DNA of 64,000 nt from CAMYKD01 sp041617155 (GCA_041617155.1 JBFJPL010000003.1:1-64000); one strand, 5' to 3'. Counted from the stretch's first letter, positions 1 to 9,335 are shown. Numbers and translations are program-made. Notes: generated by a model from the sequence alone, not told the origin.

Positions 1-719
1 ACATCGCCGCCGGCCGCCATGACCAGGATCAGCTCCGCTCCGGTGGCCTGGGCCGCATCGCCGAGCCGTTCTAGCTCGCGCCGGTCGAGCGGATTGCACC
101 CGGCCGTGTCGATCACGGTCGGGTCGCCACCGGAATTGTCTCGAATCAGCCGCTCCAGGGTCGCGAGGTCCGCCGCCTGAACCAGTCGGGCGCCCAGAGC
201 CTCGGCGAATGTGGTGGCCTGGGCCAAGGCACCGGCCTTCAGCGTGTCCATGGTCACCAGCCGGCTCTCGTGCCCGGCCAGCCGCGCCTGGGCGCAGAGT
301 TTCGCGGCGGTCGCGGTCTTGCCGCAGCCCGGCGGGCCGGCCAGCATGACCGGGCGGCTGTCGCCGAGCAGGGGCGGCGCGCGAAAAGCCAGCACCTGGT
401 CGAGTGCGCCCGCCAAGGCCATCAAGTCGTCGCCGGTCGCCAGACCCGCGGCGGCGTCGGTCAGGCGATCGGCCAGTCCGGCCGGTATCCGGTGGAAATC
501 GAGCGCCCGGCTGAGGCCCTCGAGGATGTCCAGAGTTTTGGCGTCATCGCGCCAAAGCGCCTCGTCGAGTGGTGAGTCCTCGAGGGCTGCGGTCACTTTG
601 ACCCGGCCGTTGGCCCGATTCGGCTGGGTCGAGAGGATGACCGCATCCGGGCCAAGCTGCTCGCGCACCAACGCCATAGCTGCCGGCACGTTGTCTGCGA
701 TGAAGCTCTTGAGCCGCAT
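1..719 (-). CDS. flhF: FlhF, flagellar SRP-like GTPase (partial, runs off left edge)
   Basis: This is the N-terminal 239 residues of FlhF, the SRP-family GTPase that sets flagellar number and position at the cell pole. It starts at the ATG read leftward from 719 (MRLKSFIADNVPAAMALVRE), a typical FlhF N-terminus. The P-loop is GPPGCGKT at about residues 128-135 and the switch motif DTAG is at 204-207. The GTPase (NG) domain is cut by the window edge, so the 3' end is missing. The start lies 12 bases after the flhA stop codon, so it is the last visible gene of the fliF-flhF operon. Family identification rests on the N-terminal sequence, the NG motifs and the position after flhA. Confidence 0.93.
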   Translation of the reverse strand, partial: MRLKSFIADNVPAAMALVREQLGPDAVILSTQPNRANGRVKVTAALEDSPLDEALWRDDAKTLDILEGLSRALDFHRIPAGLADRLTDAAAGLATGDDLMALAGALDQVLAFRAPPLLGDSRPVMLAGPPGCGKTATAAKLCAQARLAGHESRLVTMDTLKAGALAQATTFAEALGARLVQAADLATLERLIRDNSGGDPTVIDTAGCNPLDRRELERLGDAAQATGAELILVMAAGGD

Positions 720-731
720 GCCGCCGACCTC

Positions 732-2849
732 TTAGACCTGCCCCAGGGTCTTGATCTTGACCTTCGGGTGGATTTCGTTTTGCGACAGCACGACGGTCGA
801 GGGGCGGAAACGCTCCACGATCGAACGCACGTAGGGACGGATGCCTGGCGAGGTGAGCAACGCCGGGCTGTCGCCCATCATGGCGTAGCGCTCGAAGATG
901 TCGCGGACACTGGCGATGAACTCCTGCAACACGGACGGCGCCATCGACAACTGCCGGTCTTCGCCCTCGCCGACGATGGCCTCGGCGAAGGACTGCTCCC
1001 ACCTCGCGGACAGGGTGACCAGGGGGATGAATCCCTGCTCGTTGGTCTCGTTGTTCGAGATCTGACGGGCCAGGCGGGAACGTACGTGTTCGGTGATCGC
1101 GGTGACGTTCCGGGTATAGCTGCAGGCCTCTGAGATGCCCTCCAGTATGGCCGGCAGATCCCGGATCGAGATGCGCTCGGCCAGCAGGTTCTGCAGGACC
1201 CGCTGGACGCCGCCCAGGGCGATCTGGGTGGGGATCATGTCGGCAATCAGCTTCTGCTGTTCCTGGTTCAACTCGTCGAGCAGCTTCTGGGTTTCGGCAT
1301 AGGACAGGAGCTCTGGCATGTTGTCCCTGATGATCTCGGTCAAGTGGGTGGTGATCACCGTCTGCGGGTCGACCACCGTGTAGCCTCGGAACAGAGCCTC
1401 CTCGCGCATCGTTTGGTCGATCCACAAGGCAGGCAGGCCGAAGGTGGGCTCGACCGTGTCCTCGCCCGGTAGGCCAATCTTCTCGCCCTTGGGGTCCATC
1501 ACCAGCAGCATGTTGGGACGCAGGTCACCGCGTCCGGACTCGATCTCCTTGATCCGGATGATGTAGGTATTGGCCGGCAGTTGCAGGTTGTCCTGGATCC
1601 GAACCGATGGCAGGACGAAGCCCATGTCCTGCGCCAGCTGGCGGCGCAGCGCCTTGATCTGGTCGGTGATTTTCTGGCCGCCCTGCTCATTGATCAGATT
1701 GAGTAGGCCATAGCCGAGCTCGAGCCGGACGTAGTCGATCTGCAGTGCGCTGGCGATCGGCTCCTCGGCCGCCTTGGCCGGTTCGGCGGCGATGCGCGCG
1801 GCCTCGTTCTCGGCGGCCTCGGCAGCGTCATTGCGCTTAGTGCTCATCCAGGCCAATCCGCCCGACGCGCCGGCCAACATCAGGAACGGCAAGAGCGGAA
1901 TACCGGGCAGCAGGGCGAGCACCAGCATCAGGAAGGATGACACACCCAGGGCGCGCGGATAGCCGCCGAGCTGGCCGAACAGCGCCTTGTCGGTGGAGCC
2001 CACCGTGGCCGACTTGGAGACCAGCAGACCCGCCGCGGTCGAGACGATGATCGCCGGAACCTGCGTCACCAGCCCGTCGCCGACGGTCAGTAGCGTGTAG
2101 CTGCGCCCCGCTTCGGCCATCGACAGGTCATTCTGCGCCACACCGATGATGATGCCGCCGATGATGTTGATGAAGGTGATCAGAAGACCGGCGATGGCGT
2201 CGCCGCGCACGAACTTGGCCGCGCCGTCCATGGCGCCGAAGAAATTGCTTTCGTCCTCCAGGGCCTTGCGGCGGCTCCGCGCCTCGTTCTCGTCGATCAA
2301 ACCGGCCGAAAGGTCGGCGTCGATCGCCATCTGCTTGCCCGGCATGGCATCCAGGCTGAAGCGGGCGGAAACCTCGGCGATACGGCCCGAGCCCTTGGTG
2401 ATGACCACGAAGTTGACGATCACCAGGATGCCGAACACGATGATCCCGATCACGTAGTTGCCGCCCATCACGAAATTGCCGAAGGCCTGGATCACTTGGC
2501 CGGCGGCATCGGTGCCTTCATGGCCGTGGGCCAGGATCAATCGGGTCGAGGCCAGGTTCAGCGACAGCCTGAGCATGGTGGCGATCAGCAAGATCGTTGG
2601 AAAGGAGCTGAAATCCAACGCCCGGTTGATGAACAGCACGGTCATCAGGATCAGGACCGAGAGCGTCATCGACATGGCCAGGGATATGTCGAGCATCCAG
2701 CTCGGCATGGGTAGGATCAGCACCATGAGGATGCAGACGATACCGAGCGCGAGCGCGATGTCGCCCCGCTTCAGCGATTCGCCCAGGCGGACGATCACGT
2801 CGCCGTTTCCGGCCGTTTCAATGCCGTCCCGAGTGGTGCTTTCCGCCAT
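732..2849 (-). CDS. flhA: FlhA, flagellar type III export gate protein
   Basis: This 705-residue protein has the normal FlhA length. Residues about 30-330 hold the multi-helix membrane half, including the strongly conserved FHIPEP segment (ARFSLDAMPGKQMAIDADL) and the GAMDGAAKFVRGDAIAG stretch. The C-terminal half is the cytosolic platform that receives chaperone-substrate complexes. FlhA forms the nonameric ring of the export gate at the base of the flagellum and couples proton flow to protein export. The gene lies 39 bases downstream of flbD and just ahead of flhF, in the minus-strand fliF operon. Confidence 0.97.
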   Translation of the reverse strand: MAESTTRDGIETAGNGDVIVRLGESLKRGDIALALGIVCILMVLILPMPSWMLDISLAMSMTLSVLILMTVLFINRALDFSSFPTILLIATMLRLSLNLASTRLILAHGHEGTDAAGQVIQAFGNFVMGGNYVIGIIVFGILVIVNFVVITKGSGRIAEVSARFSLDAMPGKQMAIDADLSAGLIDENEARSRRKALEDESNFFGAMDGAAKFVRGDAIAGLLITFINIIGGIIIGVAQNDLSMAEAGRSYTLLTVGDGLVTQVPAIIVSTAAGLLVSKSATVGSTDKALFGQLGGYPRALGVSSFLMLVLALLPGIPLLPFLMLAGASGGLAWMSTKRNDAAEAAENEAARIAAEPAKAAEEPIASALQIDYVRLELGYGLLNLINEQGGQKITDQIKALRRQLAQDMGFVLPSVRIQDNLQLPANTYIIRIKEIESGRGDLRPNMLLVMDPKGEKIGLPGEDTVEPTFGLPALWIDQTMREEALFRGYTVVDPQTVITTHLTEIIRDNMPELLSYAETQKLLDELNQEQQKLIADMIPTQIALGGVQRVLQNLLAERISIRDLPAILEGISEACSYTRNVTAITEHVRSRLARQISNNETNEQGFIPLVTLSARWEQSFAEAIVGEGEDRQLSMAPSVLQEFIASVRDIFERYAMMGDSPALLTSPGIRPYVRSIVERFRPSTVVLSQNEIHPKVKIKTLGQV

Positions 2850-2887
2850 CTATCGGTCCTGCCTGCCGTCTGGCCAGAGCTTGTGGT

Positions 2888-4267
2888 TCAAGCCGGCGCC
2901 CGGTCGGACTCACCGGGGGCGGGAACCGGTATGCCTTCCTGGCTGTAGAGCTTCAGCTTGTTGCGCAGGGTGCGGATCGATATGCCGAGAATATTCGCGG
3001 CATGGGTCCGGTTGCCAAGGCAGTGCTGCAGGGTATCCAGGATCAGGTCGCGCTCGACGTCGGCGACGGTCCGGCCGACCAGCTCGCGCACGCCGCCGGG
3101 AGCTGTCGCGGCCGGGTCTTGCCGCGGCGCCGCGCCGTCGCTGTCCGCCGATCGGGTGGCGCCCAGCCGATCACCGGTCGGGAGCACCGATTCGGCGGTG
3201 ATCCGATTGTCGCGCGCCAGCAGGACCGCTCGGTGCATGGTGTTTTCCAGCTCGCGCACGTTGCCCCGCCAATGGTGACCGAGCAGTACGGCCATGGCTT
3301 CCGGCTCAAGCACCGGCTTGGCCACGCCGTTGGCCGCGGCGTACTTCTTGATGAAATGACCGGACAGCACCTCGATGTCCTTGGGGCGCTTGCGCAGCGG
3401 CAGCAGGCTGATGTTGACCACGTTCAGCCGGAAATAGAGGTCTTCGCGGAAATTGCCCTTGCGAACCTCGTCCTCCAGATCGCGGTTGGAGGTGGCGATC
3501 AGCCTGAGGTCCACCTTGATCGGCTGGGTGCCGCCGACCCGGTCGATTTCCCACTCCTGTATGGCGCGCAACAGCTTGGCCTGCAGGCGGCGGTCCATTT
3601 CGGATATCTCGTCGAGCAGCAAGGTGCCGCCGCTGGCTTCCTCGAATTTGCCGATGCGCCGGGCGATGGCGCCGGTGAAGGCGCCCTTTTCATGGCCGAA
3701 CAGTTCGGACTCCAACAGGTTATCGGGGATCGCCGCACAGTTGACCGAAACGAACGGTTTTTGGGCCCGCTTAGATTTGCCGTGGATATAGCGGGCCATG
3801 ACTTCCTTGCCGGTGCCCGATTCGCCGGTGATCAGAACGCTGGCATTGGAAGGCGCGATCTGTTCGGCGAGCTTAACGATTTCGGCCATCGCCGGGTCGC
3901 GCGTGATGAAGGCATCGGTTTCCTCGGTCACCGCCGCCAGAACCGCGGCGATCAGTTCGGCGTCCGGTGGCAGGGGCACGTACTCCTTGGCGCCGGCGCG
4001 GATCGCCTTGACCGCCAGCGCGGAGTCGGTGCCGATTCCGCAGGCCACGACGGGGACGGCGATCCGCTCGGTTTTCAGGCTGGCGATCAGCTCGCCGATA
4101 TCCAGCGCCACATCGGCCATGATCAGATCCGCGCCCTGGCCGGACCTGAGCGCATTCAGCGCGGCCTCGATCTCGTCCACGTGGGCGACCTTGGCGCCGC
4201 GTTCCAGCGCGATCTTGCCCGCGGTCGTGATGTGGCCGTCCAATGTGCCTACGATAAGAAGCCGCAT
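2888..4267 (-). CDS. flbD: FlbD, sigma54-dependent flagellar transcription activator
   Basis: This is a 459-residue NtrC-type regulator. It has an N-terminal receiver-like domain (1-120), an AAA+ domain with Walker A GESGTGKE (148-155), the sigma54-contact loop GAFTGA (195-200) and Walker B TLLLDE (215-220), then a low-complexity linker (about 368-392) and a Fis-type helix-turn-helix (about 421-440, ANILGISIRTLRNKLKLY). The receiver keeps an Asp at 52 but lacks the acidic pair near residues 10-13 (GTLDG), as in Caulobacter FlbD, which is controlled by FliX rather than by a classical kinase. FliX is encoded at 31071-31484. Its place between motA and flhA, and the sigma54 promoters at late flagellar genes in this window, support the FlbD assignment over other NtrC-like regulators. 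Confidence 0.93.
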   Translation of the reverse strand: MRLLIVGTLDGHITTAGKIALERGAKVAHVDEIEAALNALRSGQGADLIMADVALDIGELIASLKTERIAVPVVACGIGTDSALAVKAIRAGAKEYVPLPPDAELIAAVLAAVTEETDAFITRDPAMAEIVKLAEQIAPSNASVLITGESGTGKEVMARYIHGKSKRAQKPFVSVNCAAIPDNLLESELFGHEKGAFTGAIARRIGKFEEASGGTLLLDEISEMDRRLQAKLLRAIQEWEIDRVGGTQPIKVDLRLIATSNRDLEDEVRKGNFREDLYFRLNVVNISLLPLRKRPKDIEVLSGHFIKKYAAANGVAKPVLEPEAMAVLLGHHWRGNVRELENTMHRAVLLARDNRITAESVLPTGDRLGATRSADSDGAAPRQDPAATAPGGVRELVGRTVADVERDLILDTLQHCLGNRTHAANILGISIRTLRNKLKLYSQEGIPVPAPGESDRAPA

Positions 4268-4290
4268 GAAAGGTCTCCGCTTTTCTCTGG

Positions 4291-5169
4291 TCAGTCGAAA
4301 TGACGCACGCGCTCGGCGGGCGGCAGCATGGTGTTGAGGATCGTTTCGAGCCGCCGGGGGTTTTCCTGGCGGCTGATCGACATGACGCCGATGGCATAGA
4401 TCTGGTTGATCACGCCTTCGGCCTGCGAGTTGCGTTCCAGCTTGCTGGCCAGTGGGTTGAAAACCATGTTCGCCAGCACGGCGCCATAGAAGGTGGTCAA
4501 GAGCGCCACGGCCATGGCGGGGCCGATCGTCGTCGGGTCGTCTAGGCCGCCCAGCATCTGAACCAGGCCAACCAGGGTGCCGATCAGGCCCATGGCCGGC
4601 GCCACTTCGCCGGCGCGCCGCAAGACGCTGGCTGATCTCAGATGGCGCTGTGTGGTCTCCTTGACCTCGCTGGTCAGAACCCGTTCGACCTCATCGGCCG
4701 GCAGACCGTCGATCACCATGTTGAGGGCACGGTGGAGGATACGGTTATGAGTCAGCTCGGCGGTGCGGCCCTGAAGCATAAGCGGGCCCTTGCGCCGCGC
4801 CAGCTCGGCCAACTCGATCACCAGTAGGGCGGCCTTGCTCGGTCGTTCGGCGTGGTAGGCCACGGCGCGCAGCATGACCCGCTGGGCGCGCAGCACCTCC
4901 GGCAGCGTGAAGGAGATGGTGGTTACCAGGAAAGTGCCGCCGAGCACGATTAGAAGCCCGGGAAGGTTGACGAAGCTGGTCGCTCGGCCGCCCAGCGCCA
5001 TGGCGAGTCCGATCATGGCGAAGCTGCCCGCCACGCCGAGCAAGGTGGCATAGTCGATGCGGCGCTTGAGCCGAGGGTTGCTCGCCCCGCGCGGCAGGCC
5101 GGCGCGCAGGGTTTTCCCGGCCGGTCGCCGCCTGCTGCGTCTCGTCTGCGTGTTGTCGACACTTGCCAT
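4291..5169 (-). CDS. motA: MotA/PomA-type flagellar stator channel subunit
   Basis: This 292-residue protein belongs to the MotA/TolQ/ExbB proton-channel family. Helices are visible at about 40-60 and 68-90, and the paired C-terminal helices at about 189-206 and 215-240 contain the conserved prolines (VAPAMGLIGTLVG and IGPAMAVALL). These line the ion path with MotB. The cytoplasmic loop (about 95-185) is basic and should contact FliG. The first 35 residues are an unusually Arg-rich cytoplasmic extension. The gene is in the switch/export operon between fliN and flbD, while the MotB partner is encoded 34 kb away at 39132-39923. Assignment to the stator rather than to Tol/Exb rests on this context and on the length of the loop. 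Confidence 0.88.
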   Translation of the reverse strand: MASVDNTQTRRSRRRPAGKTLRAGLPRGASNPRLKRRIDYATLLGVAGSFAMIGLAMALGGRATSFVNLPGLLIVLGGTFLVTTISFTLPEVLRAQRVMLRAVAYHAERPSKAALLVIELAELARRKGPLMLQGRTAELTHNRILHRALNMVIDGLPADEVERVLTSEVKETTQRHLRSASVLRRAGEVAPAMGLIGTLVGLVQMLGGLDDPTTIGPAMAVALLTTFYGAVLANMVFNPLASKLERNSQAEGVINQIYAIGVMSISRQENPRRLETILNTMLPPAERVRHFD

Positions 5170-5190
5170 GACCGCTGTGCTTTCGGGCTC

Positions 5191-5550
5191 CTAGGAGCGA
5201 TCCGCCTTGATGATCTCGGTCATGGTCACGCCTAGACGGTCTTCCACGACGACCACCTCGCCACGTGCGACCAGGCGATTGTTGACATAGATATCGATCG
5301 GTTCGCCGACCTTGCGGTCCAGCTCGACGACGGCGCCGCGCCCGAGCTTCAGGAGCTGGCTGACCTGCATGTTGGCCTTGCCGAGTACGGCGGCGACTTG
5401 AACCGGGATGTCGTAAACCGCTTCCAATTCCTTGGCGTTGGTCGGCGGCTCGCCATGGTTGACCAGGGCGACGCTGCCAGGCTCCTCCGGCGGTAGCGCT
5501 TGGTTGTTGTCGGTCAGGTCGGCCAGGTCGAGGTTTTCTTCTTCGCTCAT
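5191..5550 (-). CDS. fliN: FliN, flagellar switch/C-ring protein
   Basis: This 119-residue protein ends in the SpoA (surface presentation of antigens) domain typical of FliN (about 45-117): YDIPVQVAAVLGKANMQV, then LLKLGRGAVVELDRKVGEP and VNNRLVARGEVVVVEDRLGV. The N-terminal 40 residues are acidic and disordered, as is usual. FliN forms the base of the C-ring with FliM and docks FliH during export. It sits between fliH and motA on the minus strand. Confidence 0.96.
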   Translation of the reverse strand: MSEEENLDLADLTDNNQALPPEEPGSVALVNHGEPPTNAKELEAVYDIPVQVAAVLGKANMQVSQLLKLGRGAVVELDRKVGEPIDIYVNNRLVARGEVVVVEDRLGVTMTEIIKADRS

Positions 5551-5578
5551 CGCTGGTCTCCATTTTCGGCCGGTCCGT

Positions 5579-6406
5579 TCACGTCACGGTCTCGGCAACG
5601 TTGTGGTCGGTGGCGGGGGTCGCGGCCTTGCCGTCCGCGTCGGCGTTATCCATGGCCGCAGGGTCGTTGGACGCAGCCCCTGCAGCGGCGTTGTCTTCGG
5701 CGCTAGGATCTTCGACCCCGGCCTCGGCAATGGCGCTGTCTTCCATGTTTGCTTTGCGCGGCGGCGTTGGCTCGGCTGCAGACCCGGTCTCCGCGGGCCG
5801 GGGGGCCAGGGCGTCCGCCAGGATCTGATCGACTTCCTGCCACAGGCGTCCGGTGTCCCGCTCGGCACCGCCATCTGCCCACTCGATGCGCACCTCGCTC
5901 AATGACAAGGCGTCGTCGGAGAGCAGAACCACCTTGCCCGCGAAGCCGCAGGCCTCGGCTATGGGATCGATCCGTTCGGCCAAACGATCCAGCAAGGAGT
6001 CGGCGGTGCGGATCACCACGCGGGGCTCGTCGTGCAGACGTTCCAGGCACGCGGCGATCGCTGCCTCGATCTCATCGAGGCCGTGCCGGCGGGCCAGTTC
6101 AGGGAAGAGCTTGCGCAGGATGGTGACCGCGGCTTGAAGGCTCTGGCGACCGCGCCGCTCGTTGACTTCGGCGAGTTCCGCCGCAACCGCTTCCAGCCGC
6201 GCTGCGATGGCGCTCAAGGCTGCAGCGGTGGTTTGCTCGATGCCCTCCAGCGCCGTTTCCTGGCCCTGCGCCTTGCCTTTAGCGAAACTTTCGCTCTGCG
6301 CGACGGCCAGCTCCTCTTCGCTGTAGACGGGAGGTTCGAACGCTTGCTCCGCCGGTGTTAGCGGCGGATCAACATCGAACGAGTTTTCGAACAGGTATTT
6401 TTCCAT
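5579..6406 (-). CDS. fliH: FliH-like flagellar export ATPase regulator
   Basis: This 275-residue protein has the expected FliH layout. An N-terminal segment with acidic and aromatic patches comes first, followed by an Ala/Glu-rich coiled coil with a GKAQGQETALEGIEQ-like stretch (about 42-80) and a C-terminal domain (about 85-200). From about residue 205 it carries an acidic Ala/Pro/Asp-rich tail of some 70 residues not needed for the fold. FliH tethers and inhibits the FliI ATPase and links it to FliN. It lies between fliG and fliN, the position of flbE/fliH in Caulobacter-type operons. Sequence conservation in this family is low, so context carries part of the call. No fliI gene is present in the window. 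Confidence 0.82.
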   Translation of the reverse strand: MEKYLFENSFDVDPPLTPAEQAFEPPVYSEEELAVAQSESFAKGKAQGQETALEGIEQTTAAALSAIAARLEAVAAELAEVNERRGRQSLQAAVTILRKLFPELARRHGLDEIEAAIAACLERLHDEPRVVIRTADSLLDRLAERIDPIAEACGFAGKVVLLSDDALSLSEVRIEWADGGAERDTGRLWQEVDQILADALAPRPAETGSAAEPTPPRKANMEDSAIAEAGVEDPSAEDNAAAGAASNDPAAMDNADADGKAATPATDHNVAETVT

Positions 6407-6433
6407 TTGTGCCTTATCGCCCTATTTCGTCGG

Positions 6434-7450
6434 TCAATAGACCAACTCGTCGTCGCCCTTGTTTTCGGAGATCACGATTTCGTTGCGCGCGGCCAGGTCC
6501 TTGGCGACCTGCACCACATACATCTGCGCCTCGTCGACGTCGCGCAGACGAACCGGTCCCATGGCCTGCATGTCCTCGCGCATGATCTTTCCGGCGCGTT
6601 CGGACATGTTCGAGAAGAACAGGTTGCGCAGCGGGTCCGAGGCGCCCTTGAGCGCCAACGACAGCTTGTCGTTCTCGGCCGAGCGCAGCAGGGTCTGGAT
6701 ACCGCTGGGGTCGAGCTTGCTGAGGTCCTCGAAGGTGAACATCAGAGCTTTGATCTTGTCGGCGGCGTCCTGGTTGCGTGTTTCCAGCTCGGTGACGAAG
6801 CGTGCTTCGGTGGCGCGATCCAGGTGATTGAAGATGTCGGCCATGAGCTCGTGGGCGTCGCGCCGGCTGGTGCGCGCCAGGTTGGACATGAACTCGGTGC
6901 GCAGCGTCCGCTCGACGTCGTCAAGCACCTCCTTCTGGACCGCCTCCATGCGCAGCATGCGCATGACCACTTCCATCGCGAATGTCTCGGGCAGCAGGGT
7001 CAGCACCCGTGCGGCGTGCTCGGGCTTGACCTTGGACAGGACAACGGCAACGGTCTGCGGATATTCGTTCTTGAGATAGTTGGCCAGCACCTCTTCGTTG
7101 ACGTTGCCCAGCTTGTCCCACATGGTGCGACCGGCCGGCCCCCGGATCTCGTCCATGATGACGTCGACCTTTTCCTGGTCCAAAACCTTGGACAGAAGGC
7201 GTTCGGTGCTGTCGTAGTTGCCGATCACCGACCCGGTGCTGGAAATCTGATCGGCGAATTCCACGAGCAGGCGCTCGACCAGCTGCGAACTGACGTTGCC
7301 GAGGTTCGCCATGGTCTGTGAGAGTTCCTTGATCTCCTCTTCGTCCATCAGGGAGAAGAGCTTCAGGGCGTGCTCCTCGCCGACCGACATCATCAGCAAG
7401 GAGGCCTTTTCGGGGCCGGTCAGATTGCGATAGTCCTCGCGAACGCGCAT
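6434..7450 (-). CDS. fliG: FliG, flagellar rotor/switch protein
   Basis: This is a 338-residue FliG counted from the ATG at 7450 (MRVREDYRNLTGPEKASLLM). An earlier TTG at 7471 would overlap fliF, but a GAGAGGAG ribosome-binding site precedes the ATG, so the ATG is preferred. The N-terminal domain binds FliF. The middle domain contains EYPQT (normally EHPQ). The C-terminal domain (about 230-335) has the charged torque helix region (LRNLFFSNMSERAGKIMREDM). FliG converts stator force into rotation and sets the rotation direction. The start lies 17 bases after the fliF stop codon. Confidence 0.96.
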   Translation of the reverse strand: MRVREDYRNLTGPEKASLLMMSVGEEHALKLFSLMDEEEIKELSQTMANLGNVSSQLVERLLVEFADQISSTGSVIGNYDSTERLLSKVLDQEKVDVIMDEIRGPAGRTMWDKLGNVNEEVLANYLKNEYPQTVAVVLSKVKPEHAARVLTLLPETFAMEVVMRMLRMEAVQKEVLDDVERTLRTEFMSNLARTSRRDAHELMADIFNHLDRATEARFVTELETRNQDAADKIKALMFTFEDLSKLDPSGIQTLLRSAENDKLSLALKGASDPLRNLFFSNMSERAGKIMREDMQAMGPVRLRDVDEAQMYVVQVAKDLAARNEIVISENKGDDELVY

Positions 7451-7467
7451 GGCGGATCGGGCTCCTC

Positions 7468-9198
7468 TCAACTCTCCTGGTAGAGCCAGGTGCGCACGAT
7501 GGAGACGGCCTCTTCGGGGTGCTTTTCGACGATCTCGCCGATCTTGCGAATTGACGAGGCGCGCACACGGCCCTCAACCCGGTTCAAGTCGATCATCGTT
7601 TCCATTTCCGAGTCCGATTCGTCGGTCGGCGTGGTGGCGAGCTGCTGGGCCACGGTGGTGCCACCCTCGGGACCGCCCAAGGCAGATGTCGCCCCCGGGG
7701 GCAGTCCCGACATGGTCTCCGAATCCGGGCTGGCGAGCACCGGCTGTGCCCCGACCAGATCCGGTAGCAGGCCAGGTCCCCCTTCGCCTTGGGCCGGCTG
7801 CATTTCCATCAAACGTTTCATGAGCGGCCGAACCACCAAGAGCAGGACCAGAATCCCGACCAGGCCAAGCACCAGGATCTCGGCGGCCTTGGTGACCTCG
7901 ACGAAGGCGAGGCCGAGGAAGCCGGTCTCGCCGTCGCTGCCCGTGTCGGTCGCCACTTCGGCGAAGCGCAGGTTGGCGATCTCGAGCGTATCGCCGCGCT
8001 CCTCGTTCAGGCCGACGGCGGAGCGGACCAGGGCGGCGATCTGCGCCATCTCTTCGGCGCTGCGCGGCTCGTAGGCCGCTTCGCCGCCCGGGTTCGGAAT
8101 TACCTTGCCGTTGACCAAGACCGCCACGGAGAGCCGCCGGACCAAACCGGACTCCCGTACGTGGGTCTTGACCGTACGGGTGATTTCGTAGTTGACCGTC
8201 TCCTCGACCCGCGAGGTCTGGCTGCGGCTGGTCGAACCTTCGCCGAGCTGAGGCAGGCCGGCGTCGGGCAGGTTGTTGCCGACGGTGACCGGCGGGTTCT
8301 GATCGTTGTCGCTCGAGTTGCCGGTCTCCTCGACCGTCTGCGTCGATCTCACCACCTGGCCGTCCGGATCGTAGATCTCGGCGTTCTCGGTGACGCGGTC
8401 GAAATCCATTTGCGCCGAAACTTCGGCGCGTACGTTGCCGCGGCCGACCGAGCGCTCGATCAGTTCCTCGATCGTGCGCGCCAGGCGGGACTCGTAGCCG
8501 CGCCGCATCTCCTCGGCGGAGCTGGCGGTTTCCTGAAGCTCGTCTCCGCTGCCGCCGCGGGCCAATAGCGTACCCTTGTTGTCGACGATGGAGACCAGGT
8601 TGGGCTGCAGTCCCGGCACCGCCGCCGCCACCAGGTGCTGAATCGCCAGGACCTGGGGCCGCTCGAGCACTCGGCTGCCGCGCATCGTCAGGACGATAGA
8701 GGCGCTGGGCTCCTGGCGGTCGCGACTGAAGAGTTCGCGCTTGGGCAGCACCAGGTGTACGCGCGCCAGCCTGACCTGGCCGATCGAACGGATGGTGCGG
8801 GCGAGCTCGCCCTCGAGCGCCCGCAGGTGGTTGACGCTTTGAACGAAGTTGGTCGAGCCCAGGCCGTCGGCGCGGTCGAAGATCTCATAACCCATGGAGC
8901 CGCCACTTGGCAGGCCGTCTTCGGCCATGGCGACCCGCAGCCGCCCGACCTGGTCCGACGGAACGAAGATCTGGCTGCCGTCGCCGCTCAGGCGATAGGG
9001 CAGGTTCATCTGTTCCAGCCGGGATACGATCTGGCCGCTATCCGGGCTGTCGAGCTCCGCGTAGAGCAGGGACATGTCCGGCGTGGCCAGCCGGCTGGTC
9101 AGGAAGATGAAGAACGCCACGATGCCCGCGGCGACCAATGCCATGGCGGCCAGTCGGGTCGGACCAAGGTTGCGGAGGGTGTCGAGGAGTGTGTTCAC
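7468..9198 (-). CDS. fliF: FliF, flagellar MS-ring protein
   Basis: This 576-residue protein is the first gene of the large minus-strand operon. It has two membrane segments (about 17-37 and 435-460) flanking the periplasmic ring-building domains, with the family signature RVHLVLPKRELFSRDRQEPS. The C-terminal cytoplasmic tail (GRVRASSIRKIGEIVEKHPE...) is the FliG-binding helix. FliF forms the MS ring, the first structure assembled. The upstream 315 bases carry a CtrA-like box (9303-9317) and an FlbD-type palindrome (9321-9335), described separately. Confidence 0.97.
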   Translation of the reverse strand: MNTLLDTLRNLGPTRLAAMALVAAGIVAFFIFLTSRLATPDMSLLYAELDSPDSGQIVSRLEQMNLPYRLSGDGSQIFVPSDQVGRLRVAMAEDGLPSGGSMGYEIFDRADGLGSTNFVQSVNHLRALEGELARTIRSIGQVRLARVHLVLPKRELFSRDRQEPSASIVLTMRGSRVLERPQVLAIQHLVAAAVPGLQPNLVSIVDNKGTLLARGGSGDELQETASSAEEMRRGYESRLARTIEELIERSVGRGNVRAEVSAQMDFDRVTENAEIYDPDGQVVRSTQTVEETGNSSDNDQNPPVTVGNNLPDAGLPQLGEGSTSRSQTSRVEETVNYEITRTVKTHVRESGLVRRLSVAVLVNGKVIPNPGGEAAYEPRSAEEMAQIAALVRSAVGLNEERGDTLEIANLRFAEVATDTGSDGETGFLGLAFVEVTKAAEILVLGLVGILVLLLVVRPLMKRLMEMQPAQGEGGPGLLPDLVGAQPVLASPDSETMSGLPPGATSALGGPEGGTTVAQQLATTPTDESDSEMETMIDLNRVEGRVRASSIRKIGEIVEKHPEEAVSIVRTWLYQES

Positions 9199-9302
9199 GC
9201 CCGGCCAATCTGGAGTTCTCTATGGGGGATCGGCCGGCGCCCAACGCCCGCAGGACGCGGCTGCCCGTGCCGATCTCGTTTACATAATCTATATGGATTG
9301 GG

Positions 9303-9317
9303 TAAAACAGCGGTTAA
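9303..9317 (-). promoter_or_regulatory. CtrA-like box upstream of fliF (one mismatch)
   Basis: Read on the minus strand this is TTAA-CCGCTGT-TTTA followed by CC, against the CtrA consensus TTAA-N7-TTAA(C). It lies about 105 bases before the fliF start. Class II flagellar operons such as fliF are CtrA targets in Caulobacter. Confidence 0.65.
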
Positions 9318-9320
9318 TAC

Positions 9321-9335
9321 AGGCAAGAATTGCCT
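9321..9335. promoter_or_regulatory. FlbD-type palindrome (ftr-like) at the fliF promoter
   Basis: AGGCAA-GAA-TTGCCT is a perfect 6-base-arm palindrome matching the CGGCAR-N3-TTRCCG family found at the sigma54 flagellar promoters of this window. It lies 3 bases from the CtrA-like box. In Caulobacter FlbD binds the element ftr4 in the fliF promoter and represses it; the same role is inferred here. Confidence 0.6.

Noticed and set aside
7451..7471. TTG start for FliG at 7471
   Set aside because: It overlaps the fliF stop, adds non-conserved residues and the ATG at 7450 has a good ribosome-binding site.
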